Source: Candidatus Parcubacteria bacterium (GTDB taxonomy: Bacteria > Patescibacteriota > Minisyncoccia > JAHIHE01 > JAGLIN01). Taken from it: 9,580 nt of DNA. The position numbers were made by a program, and so were the translations under genes. The stretch lies in the NCBI GenBank assembly GCA_023142975.1, contig JAGLIN010000032.1, positions 1-9,580 on the forward strand. Reading direction: 5' to 3'. Shown here piece by piece: positions 1 to 5,199 of this stretch. The notes below the pieces were generated by a model, which was not told the origin of the DNA, did no database searches, and was given only the letters and a program-made list of their open reading frames with translations. The stretch's first letter is position 1; each line of letters starts with the position of its first letter.

Positions 1-1952
1 CCAATCGTCCAACCATCTTTATAACTATTTGTTGTTCCCGTTTTAGCCGCGACTGGCCTCTCTCCAAGATATAAATCACTTCCAGAACCAAAGGCTGGAG
101 TTCTGGCAACATTATCAGACAAAATACTTGTTATATTTCTCGCTATTTCCGCGTCTAAAACTTGCTCAGAATCTTCTTTAAATTCTTTTAAAATTTCTCC
201 ATTATAATTTTCTATTTTCAAAATACTCGTGTAATCATTTTTATATCCATCATTCGCGAAAACTCCATAAGCGGAAACCATATCTAACAGTCTGACCTCG
301 CCTGTTCCAAGCACCAAAGACAAACCGTATGCATCTGAATTATTAAGAGTTGTAATTCCAAGATCACGAGCAGTCTGAACGCTATCTTCTATTCCTGCCA
401 AATATAATGCTTTTACTGCTGGGATATTAAGAGATCTCGCCAAAGCCTGTCTTATTGTTACCGGACCTAAATATGTTAAATTATAATTCTGCGGACGAAA
501 CTCTTTTCCGCTTCCGTCAACGCCGAAATTTGTATAAGTGTCAAACAAAATTGTATCTGGCGTATAACCTTTTTTAAGAGCAGTTGCGTAAACAAACGGT
601 TTAAACGACGAACCAGGCTGGCGATGCGGCGAGATAGCAACATTAACATTGCCGTCTTCTTCAATATTGAAATAATCTTTACTGCCAACCATTGATAAAA
701 TCTTTCCAGTTTTAGGATCAATAGCAACTAGGGCGGCATTATGAGCATCATAATTTTTCGCGTTTTCCACGGCTCCGTTTCTAACAGCGTCCTCGGCAAC
801 CATTTGCATCTCATAAAAAAGAGTGGTGTAAACTTTCAATCCGCCTTTCTCAACTTTTTCCTCTCCAAACTCGTCAACTAATTGCTGTTTAACAAACATC
901 ACAAAATGCGGCGCCTCTATTTTTTCCTGAAACGGTTTTATTTTCTTTAATATTTCTACCTCTCTGGCTTCTTTTGCTTCTTCTTCGCTAATGTATCCCT
1001 CTTGAAGCATTTGGTTAATTATATTTTTATAGCGAAATTCCAAAGCTTCCGGATGCGCGCCATACGGCGAATAATAAGTCGTGGCCTTTGGAAGTCCAGC
1101 TAACAGCGCTGATTCTGAAATATCAAGATCTTTAGCGGACTTGCCAAAAAATGTCTGCGCTGCCGCTTCTATTCCATATGCGTTTGATCCATAAGGAATT
1201 TGATTGAGATACATTTCCAAAATCTCCTCTTTGTTAAATTTTTGCTCCGTTTCAATCGCTAAAATTATTTCTTTTATTTTTCTCGTGAAAGTTTTTTCCG
1301 AAGTTAAGATAGAATTTTTAATCAACTGTTGGGTTATTGTTGAAGCGCCCTGAACTTTTTCACCCGCAATTATATCTTTATAAATCGCCCGCGCTATTCC
1401 TTTAAAATCAATTCCGTGATGCTCATAGAATTTCTGATCTTCTGAAGAAATTGTCGCGTTTATTAGGTGTTCTGAAACATCTTCAAGAGAAATAACCGTC
1501 CTTTTTTCTTCTCCATGAATTTCATATAATAAATGCTCTCCCGTTCGATCGTAAATTTTAGTTGACTGAGCAACACTGCGATCAACTATTTTATTCGGGT
1601 CTGGAATATCTTTTGAAAAATATATGAAAATGCCTACTACTACAGTTAATCCGATTACAGATAAAATGGCCGCTAATCTAAAAGCTGTTTTAAATGTCTT
1701 CTTAAATTTCTTTTTATTTTTTTTGCCGCCACCCACAAAAAACTTCTTGAATTTTCCCAATAAAGAAGGCGCGACGCTTTTTTTAATCAACCGCTTTTTA
1801 TTATTTTTATTTTCGCTATATAAATTTTTAACTGCTTTCTTTTTTCTAAGACTTAACTTAGGCAACTTTAAACCAAGCCCTTTCAAACGAGTAGCCTTTT
1901 TCTTCCGTTTTACAATCAAACTTTGTTTTCTATATTTTTTTCGTACGGGCAT
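1..1952 (-). CDS. Class A penicillin-binding protein (PBP1A-like), C-terminus cut by window edge
   Basis: Bifunctional peptidoglycan synthase: an outer glycosyltransferase polymerises lipid II and a transpeptidase cross-links the stem peptides. I translated the open frame by hand from ATG at 1952-1950; 650 codons are present and the frame leaves the window without a stop. Order: very basic cytoplasmic tail (residues 1-88), one membrane helix (about 90-112), GT51 domain with the SSEDQKFYEHHG motif (predicted catalytic Glu171) and GASTITQQL (about 202-210), then NQIPYGSNAYG. The transpeptidase follows, with SSFK (nucleophile Ser448, Lys451), SLN (507-509) and KTGT (from Lys637). All catalytic motifs are intact, so only the extreme C-terminus is missing. 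No SD precedes the start. The gene is divergent from the small gene at 2198. Class A identity is secure; whether to call it PBP1A, 1B or 2A is a matter of naming. Confidence 0.96.
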   Translation of the reverse strand, partial: MPVRKKYRKQSLIVKRKKKATRLKGLGLKLPKLSLRKKKAVKNLYSENKNNKKRLIKKSVAPSLLGKFKKFFVGGGKKNKKKFKKTFKTAFRLAAILSVIGLTVVVGIFIYFSKDIPDPNKIVDRSVAQSTKIYDRTGEHLLYEIHGEEKRTVISLEDVSEHLINATISSEDQKFYEHHGIDFKGIARAIYKDIIAGEKVQGASTITQQLIKNSILTSEKTFTRKIKEIILAIETEQKFNKEEILEMYLNQIPYGSNAYGIEAAAQTFFGKSAKDLDISESALLAGLPKATTYYSPYGAHPEALEFRYKNIINQMLQEGYISEEEAKEAREVEILKKIKPFQEKIEAPHFVMFVKQQLVDEFGEEKVEKGGLKVYTTLFYEMQMVAEDAVRNGAVENAKNYDAHNAALVAIDPKTGKILSMVGSKDYFNIEEDGNVNVAISPHRQPGSSFKPFVYATALKKGYTPDTILFDTYTNFGVDGSGKEFRPQNYNLTYLGPVTIRQALARSLNIPAVKALYLAGIEDSVQTARDLGITTLNNSDAYGLSLVLGTGEVRLLDMVSAYGVFANDGYKNDYTSILKIENYNGEILKEFKEDSEQVLDAEIARNITSILSDNVARTPAFGSGSDLYLGERPVAAKTGTTNSYKDGWTI

Positions 1953-1956
1953 GACG

Positions 1957-1984
1957 AGTATTTAGTATTGAGTATTGAGTATTA
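1957..1984. repeat. Four tandem 7-bp units (AGTATTN)
   Basis: Four head-to-tail heptamers read agtattt, agtattg, agtattg, agtatta. They lie immediately upstream of the penicillin-binding protein start, so they fall in its leader or promoter region. A simple microsatellite like this can change copy number by slippage. No function can be assigned from sequence alone. Confidence 0.85.
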
Positions 1985-2001
1985 CTTCATCATTTTCTGT
2001 C

Positions 2002-2021
2002 ATTCCCGCGGAGGCGGGAAT
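2002..2021. repeat. ATTCCC-N8-GGGAAT hairpin repeat (dRS3-like)
   Basis: A 20-bp inverted repeat. ATTCCCGC (2002-2009) pairs with GCGGGAAT (2014-2021) around a 4-base loop, and CAG follows. The pattern ATTCCC-N8-GGGAAT is the definition of the neisserial dRS3 repeat, and similar GTCATTCCCGC...GGGAATCCAG elements occur in unrelated bacteria. It is much more GC-rich than the sequence around it. It sits between divergent genes and has no T-tract, so it is more likely a dispersed or mobile repeat than a terminator. Confidence 0.7.
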
Positions 2022-2128
2022 CCAGTAAGTCTCAATAAACAATATTCTTCGTATAATTTATTAAAGTAAAATAAACTTAACTTATATAATTTACATCCAT
2101 TTCTCACCTGTTTATAATAGCAATTATC

Positions 2129-2158
2129 TTGACAAAATACAAGATAAAATGATAAATT
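2129..2158 (+). promoter_or_regulatory. Promoter of the first small gene (consensus -35, extended -10)
   Basis: A perfect -35 TTGACA (2129-2134) is followed after 18 bp by TAAATT (2153-2158), preceded by TG-A, which gives an extended -10. An alternative -10 is GATAAA at 2151-2156 with a 16-bp spacer. Transcription would begin near 2165, about 33 bases ahead of the ATG at 2198. The same TG-N-TA(A/G)ATT box recurs before the second small gene and before tyrS, which supports this reading. Confidence 0.65.
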
Positions 2159-2181
2159 AGAATAAGTTATAACAACTCAAG

Positions 2182-2187
2182 AGGAGG
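2182..2187 (+). promoter_or_regulatory. Strong Shine-Dalgarno site (AGGAGG)
   Basis: A full AGGAGG lies 10 bases before the ATG at 2198, in the context GAGGAGGAAA. It fixes the start of the first small gene. It stands out because the penicillin-binding protein, tyrS, kinase, DUF3160 and Kunitz-protein starts in this window show no comparable site. Confidence 0.85.
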
Positions 2188-2197
2188 AAAAATAAAT

Positions 2198-2464
2198 ATG
2201 CTGTCAACATTGCCAAATTCTGATAATGTTCCGTATGTGCCAGTAGAAGTTTTTCAAAATAAAATACGAGATGCAATTGAAGAAAAAACTGGAAAAAGAT
2301 TTACTGTAAAAGAATTACAACAGTTGGATATGGGAGATATAGAAAGAATATTAGGAATAAAAGCCAAACGACCAAGCCCATTATCACTGTATAAATTCAG
2401 AAGCCCAAAAAGCGTAGCATATAATAGAGCCGTGATAAACGGATTGCTGATGAAGGAGAATTAA
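2198..2464 (+). CDS. Small hypothetical protein A (88 aa), paralogue of the next gene
   Basis: I do not recognise this family. The protein is 88 residues, soluble and basic, with no signal peptide, membrane segment or Cys. Residues 15-31 look helical, followed by a second helix-forming stretch at 36-54. Residues 32-56 align without gaps to residues 23-47 of the next small protein with 10 of 25 identities (pattern G-x3-T-x2-EL-x2-(L/M)D-x5-R-(I/V)LGI-x-A), so the two look like diverged copies. The remaining 32 residues (57-88, rich in Lys, Arg, Ser and Pro) have no counterpart. The start is fixed by a strong SD and a nearby consensus promoter. A terminator hairpin encloses the stop codon, so the gene is probably its own transcription unit. 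The ordered expression signals argue for a real gene; its function is unknown. Confidence 0.85.
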   Translation: MLSTLPNSDNVPYVPVEVFQNKIRDAIEEKTGKRFTVKELQQLDMGDIERILGIKAKRPSPLSLYKFRSPKSVAYNRAVINGLLMKEN

Positions 2465-2484
2465 ATCTTCAAGTCAGCTTTTTT
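2446..2484 (+). terminator. Intrinsic terminator enclosing the stop codon of small gene A
   Basis: GCTGA (2446-2450) pairs with TCAGC (2474-2478) and TGAAG (2451-2455) pairs with CTTCA (2467-2471), with a 2-base bulge (2472-2473). This makes a 10-bp stem with an 11-base loop, followed directly by six T (2479-2484). The TAA stop lies inside the loop, so the terminator begins within the last codons of the gene. Confidence 0.8.
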
Positions 2485-2485
2485 C

Positions 2486-2514
2486 TTGCCACAAGTTTAT
2501 ATCCATGTTAGATT
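2486..2514 (+). promoter_or_regulatory. Promoter of the second small gene
   Basis: TTGCCA (2486-2491), a 17-bp spacer, then TAGATT (2509-2514) preceded by TG-T (extended -10). It starts right after the T-tract of the preceding terminator and would give a transcript from about 2521. The arrangement is repeated nearly base for base after the second gene, which makes chance less likely. The -10 alone matches consensus at only four of six positions. Confidence 0.6.
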
Positions 2515-2536
2515 TAATTTAAAGGAAATGATATAA

Positions 2537-2773
2537 ATGAATAATTCAGATAAAATACTTGAATTACCTGACAAGGATATAATTAAAGCACTTAGAAGAA
2601 GAGGCATTCTTATAACTCCAATGGAATTAGAAAGAATGGATACTGAAGAAAAATGGAGAGTGCTTGGCATAGAAGCAACAGATTTAGAAGGAAAACTTCG
2701 ATTTGTAAGTGGAAAAGAATTAGACGAAAGAGAAAGTCGTATGACTGAAGAAATAAAGAAACATGGGCTATAA
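2537..2773 (+). CDS. Small hypothetical protein B (78 aa), paralogue of the preceding gene
   Basis: Unknown family, charged and helix-rich, 78 residues, no Cys, no membrane segment. Residues 23-47 match residues 32-56 of small protein A (shared G, T, EL, D, R, LGI and A). The part before it (about 12-22) also resembles protein A in being an amphipathic helix, but the tails differ: here it is acidic/basic mixed and helical (about 59-76). An SD-like AAAGGAAATG (2521-2530) ends 6 bases before the ATG and supports the start. A two-codon ORF (ATG ATA TAA, 2528-2536) abuts the start codon and may be incidental. The gene has its own promoter and a terminator over its stop codon. It lies between protein A and tyrS on the same strand but need not be co-transcribed with either. 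Confidence 0.83.
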   Translation: MNNSDKILELPDKDIIKALRRRGILITPMELERMDTEEKWRVLGIEATDLEGKLRFVSGKELDERESRMTEEIKKHGL

Positions 2774-2792
2774 ATTTATAGCTTATTTTTTT
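2763..2792 (+). terminator. AT-rich intrinsic terminator over the stop codon of small gene B
   Basis: A perfect 16-bp palindrome, GCTATAAATTTATAGC (2767-2782), can be extended outward by G-U and A-U pairs to about 2763-2786 and runs into a T-rich tract ending in seven T (2786-2792). The stop codon (2771-2773) lies at the loop edge, the same arrangement as in the preceding gene. The stem is AT-rich, so termination may be partial and allow some read-through into tyrS. Confidence 0.6.
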
Positions 2793-2819
2793 GCCTTAAA
2801 ATTATAACTGTGTTAAATT
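2791..2819 (+). promoter_or_regulatory. Probable tyrS promoter, copy of the preceding promoter
   Basis: TTGCCT (2791-2796), a 17-bp spacer, then TAAATT (2814-2819) preceded by TG-T. Spacing and extended -10 are identical to the promoter at 2486-2514, and the surrounding 42-43 bases align with about 33 identities and one gap. Transcription would start near 2826, leaving a leader of about 42 bases before tyrS. That is too short for a T-box. Confidence 0.55.
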
Positions 2820-2867
2820 TAAATTATTAAGATCAATTTCAATCAACTTAAATCTTAGCCGAAAAAA

Positions 2868-4055
2868 ATGACCAATAAAATCGAAAATCTCCTCGCTCAT
2901 AACACCGAAGAAGTTATTGTAAAAACTGATTTAGAAAAAAAGTTAAATTCGGGGAAGAAATTACGAATCAAACTTGGCTGTGATCCATCAAGACCGGATT
3001 TGCATTTGGGGCATTCTATTGTTTTAAGAAAATTGAAAGAGTTTCAGGAGTTAGGACATCAGGTTGTGTTTATTATCGGCGACTATACCGGAATGATCGG
3101 CGATCCTTCGGGAAAATCAAAAACGCGCCCCGCGCTTTCAAGCGAGGAAGTGAAAAAAAACGCGGAAAGCTATTTTGAGCAAGTCGGGAAAATTTTAGAT
3201 GTAAAAAAAACAGAGATAAGATACAACAGCGAATGGTTTTCAAAACTTAATTTTGAAGATATTTTAAAACTTCTCAGCAAATTTACTGTTGCCAGAATTT
3301 TAGAACGCGACGATTTTTCCAAAAGATTAAAAGGCGGAATTGATATCGCCGCCAGTGAAATTATGTATCCAATTATGCAGGCTTACGATTCCATAATGAT
3401 CAAAGCTGATGTAGAGATCGGCGGCACAGATCAAAAATTTAATATGCTCGCCGGCAGAGATTTGCAAAGGAAGATGAATTTGCCGGAACAAAATATTTTA
3501 ACTACTCCTCTTTTAGTTGGACTTGACGGAAAAGAAAAAATGAGTAAAAGCCTTGATAATTATATCGGCATTACCGAAAAACCGAATTCAATGTTTGGAA
3601 AAATTATGTCTATTTCTGATGAGATGATTTTTTATTATTTTAAATTATTAACTAATATTTCTGAAAACGAACTTCAGCAAATAAAAATTGATTTAAAAGA
3701 TCCTTCAAAAAACCCGCGCGACTTGAAAGTAAAACTCGCCAAAGCTATCATTGAAATTTACCACAACAAAAAATCCGCGGGAGAAGCGGAAGAAGAATTT
3801 AATAAAGTTTTCAGAGATAAACAAAGACCAACGAATATAGAAGAAAAAAAAGAGAAAGCTGGAAAATATAAATTAGTAGCTTTATTACCAAAATTAGAAT
3901 TAACTAATAGTAAAAGTAGCTCTAGAATACTAGTCCAACAAGGCGGAGTTAAAATTGATGATGTTGTTCAAAAAGATTTTGATAAAATCATTGAAGTGAA
4001 AAACGGAATGATTGTGCAAGTTGGAAAAAGGAAGTTTGTGAAAATTAAGATTTAA
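2868..4055 (+). CDS. tyrS: Tyrosyl-tRNA synthetase, KMSKS (type 2) form
   Basis: Charges tRNA-Tyr with tyrosine in the cytoplasm (class Ic aminoacyl-tRNA synthetase). At 395 residues it is full length. The Rossmann fold carries the HIGH motif as HLGH (46-49), followed by the GDYTGMIGDPSGKS segment (71-84). GGTDQ (185-189) is the conserved family stretch near the active site, and KMSKS is at 224-228. The C-terminal 60 or so residues (about 333-395) form an S4-like RNA-binding domain. HLGH plus KMSKS places it with the type 2/TyrZ-like enzymes rather than the E. coli form with KFGKT. KMSKS is followed by LDN, where LGN is more usual. The start lacks an SD but is the natural family start. It is convergent with the ROK kinase, with an 11-bp overlap of the two 3' ends. 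Confidence 0.97.
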   Translation: MTNKIENLLAHNTEEVIVKTDLEKKLNSGKKLRIKLGCDPSRPDLHLGHSIVLRKLKEFQELGHQVVFIIGDYTGMIGDPSGKSKTRPALSSEEVKKNAESYFEQVGKILDVKKTEIRYNSEWFSKLNFEDILKLLSKFTVARILERDDFSKRLKGGIDIAASEIMYPIMQAYDSIMIKADVEIGGTDQKFNMLAGRDLQRKMNLPEQNILTTPLLVGLDGKEKMSKSLDNYIGITEKPNSMFGKIMSISDEMIFYYFKLLTNISENELQQIKIDLKDPSKNPRDLKVKLAKAIIEIYHNKKSAGEAEEEFNKVFRDKQRPTNIEEKKEKAGKYKLVALLPKLELTNSKSSSRILVQQGGVKIDDVVQKDFDKIIEVKNGMIVQVGKRKFVKIKI

Positions 4056-4944
4056 ACCATAACAACCCCGCGCCAACTAAGGTGGCTTCATTTCCTAATT
4101 TAGATTTCAATATAATTGTTTTTTTGCCTGGTATTAAAACTTTTTTTAATACCTCTTTTTTTGCTAATTTTAAAATTTCATCTTGTTTAATAACGCTTCC
4201 TCCAATAACTATGACTTCTGGATTTATCGTATTGACAATATTTACTAATCCCGTCGCAAGATAAGAACTTGCTTGTTTAATTACTTTCTTGTCTTTTTTA
4301 ACTCCTCTTGCAGAATCAATAGCAATTTCTTTAGCTTTCTTTTTTTGTTTATATAGCTCAAAATATAATTTTTCAATCGCTCTTCCTGATACATATTGTT
4401 CCCAACAACCTTTATTTCCACAAGCGCATTTTTTTCCATTAATATCTACAACCATATGTCCAAATTCTCCAGCAATATTATTTTCTCCGCAATATAGTTT
4501 GTCATCAATTTCAATTGCCCCTCCGATTCCTGTTCCAATCGCAAGATAAACAACATTATGATATTTTTTTACTCTTCCAAAAACATTCTCAGACAAAGCA
4601 AAACATTTCACATCATTTTCAATTTCCACATTTTCGCCGATTGTTTCTTTAATAATTTTCTTTAAATTTGTATTATCGGGGATATTAATATTTGGCGTAT
4701 GTTTTATTATGCCGTTTTTATGATCAATTTGTCCCGCAACTCCAATTCCTGTTCTATCAAAACTATTGTCTTTCTTATAATAAACAATAAGCTCCATTAA
4801 TTTCTGAATAACTCCGTCTTTATTTTTCGGCGTTGCATTTTTTTGATAATCAAAAATCTGATAACCATCTTTTTTAAATTCAACAATCCCGCTAGCAATT
4901 TTTGTGCCGCCAATGTCAAAAGCTAGAACTTTTTTATTTTTCAT
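4045..4944 (-). CDS. ROK-family sugar kinase (glucokinase-like)
   Basis: Predicted cytoplasmic ATP-dependent kinase of glucose or an amino sugar. The protein has 299 residues, normal for the family. It begins directly with the phosphate-binding loop DIGGTK (10-15). END (109-111) contains the predicted catalytic Asp111, GTGIGG (137-142) is the second nucleotide loop, GEFGH (159-163) supplies Glu160 and His163, and the zinc motif CxCGxxGCWE has Cys173, Cys175 and Cys180. A GG-containing strand near residue 250 closes the ATP site. There is no N-terminal helix-turn-helix, so it is a kinase and not a ROK repressor. The zinc motif argues against a typical polyphosphate glucokinase. The exact sugar cannot be read from sequence. 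No SD precedes the ATG; a hairpin repeat lies about 30 bases upstream. No terminator is visible where it overlaps tyrS. Confidence 0.93.
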   Translation of the reverse strand: MKNKKVLAFDIGGTKIASGIVEFKKDGYQIFDYQKNATPKNKDGVIQKLMELIVYYKKDNSFDRTGIGVAGQIDHKNGIIKHTPNINIPDNTNLKKIIKETIGENVEIENDVKCFALSENVFGRVKKYHNVVYLAIGTGIGGAIEIDDKLYCGENNIAGEFGHMVVDINGKKCACGNKGCWEQYVSGRAIEKLYFELYKQKKKAKEIAIDSARGVKKDKKVIKQASSYLATGLVNIVNTINPEVIVIGGSVIKQDEILKLAKKEVLKKVLIPGKKTIILKSKLGNEATLVGAGLLWFKS

Positions 4945-4972
4945 ATTGATAAATGCTTAATTGTTACACATT

Positions 4973-4989
4973 TAGGGGTCCAGCCCCTA
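4973..4989. repeat. GC-rich hairpin repeat (TAGGGG-TCCAG-CCCCTA)
   Basis: A 6-bp stem, TAGGGG (4973-4978) with CCCCTA (4984-4989), encloses a TCCAG loop in otherwise very AT-rich sequence. It lies 29 bases upstream of the sugar kinase start and could fold in its 5' leader, or could end transcription from the upstream leftward genes. No T-tract follows on the minus strand, so a dispersed repeat is as likely as a terminator. Confidence 0.55.
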
Positions 4990-5038
4990 TACATTTTATT
5001 ATATATTACAGTCTATCGTTATATACCAAAAGAATACT

Positions 5039-5131
5039 TTAATAAATCGCCATAGCAACTTTCCCCTTTTTAAACTTAACAACCCTGCCATCCCTTTTCC
5101 TGATTTGTTTTACCTTTATTTTTTGATTCAT
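5039..5131 (-). pseudogene. Fragment of a ribonucleotide reductase N-terminus (ATP-cone start)
   Basis: Reading leftward from ATG at 5131, 30 codons translate to MNQKIKVKQIRKRDG followed by RVVKFKKGKVAMAIY, then TAA. This matches the opening of the ATP-cone domain at the start of anaerobic or class II ribonucleotide reductases, where a (I/V)xKRDGRxxxFxxxKIxxAI pattern is typical and is normally followed by Lys-Ala and 50 or more further cone residues. Here the frame stops exactly at that point, and the sequence beyond shows no cone homology. No SD precedes it. The reading is a leftover of duplication or recombination at the 5' end of a reductase gene. Alternatives are a short functional peptide or a chance match; the length of the match makes chance unlikely. 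The family assignment comes from recalled motif patterns, not a search. Confidence 0.6.
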
Positions 5132-5199
5132 TTAGTTTTATGATTAGTAAATTATTTTAATCTCATCACTTGATATTAAGTGTCAGAAAAACTGAAGAA

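Noticed and set aside
476..727. 83-codon minus-strand ORF
   Set aside because: It overlaps the transpeptidase domain of the penicillin-binding protein in another frame of the same strand; the real frame carries SSFK and SLN there.
1624..1965. 113-codon plus-strand ORF
   Set aside because: It lies antisense to the Lys-rich start of the penicillin-binding protein; its Phe/Leu-rich content is just the complement of AAA and AAG codons, and it has no SD.
1957..1984. CRISPR-like array
   Set aside because: Units are only 7 bp with no spacers between them, and no cas-like gene is present.
2002..2021. Intrinsic terminator
   Set aside because: The stem is good, but no T-tract follows on either strand and the flanking genes point away from it.
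2820..2867. T-box or other riboswitch before tyrS
   Set aside because: The likely transcript start leaves only about 42 leader bases, with no stem-loop series or antiterminator. If transcription began further upstream, the small-gene terminators would intervene, and these lack T-box features.
4045..4944. ROK-type transcriptional repressor
   Set aside because: The protein begins directly at the nucleotide-binding DIGGTK loop and lacks the N-terminal DNA-binding helix-turn-helix.
5167..5195. Terminator of the Kunitz-domain gene
   Set aside because: CACTT/AAGTG (5167-5182) and TCAG/CTGA (5183-5195) form only 4-5-bp stems and no T-tract follows on the minus strand; too weak to call.
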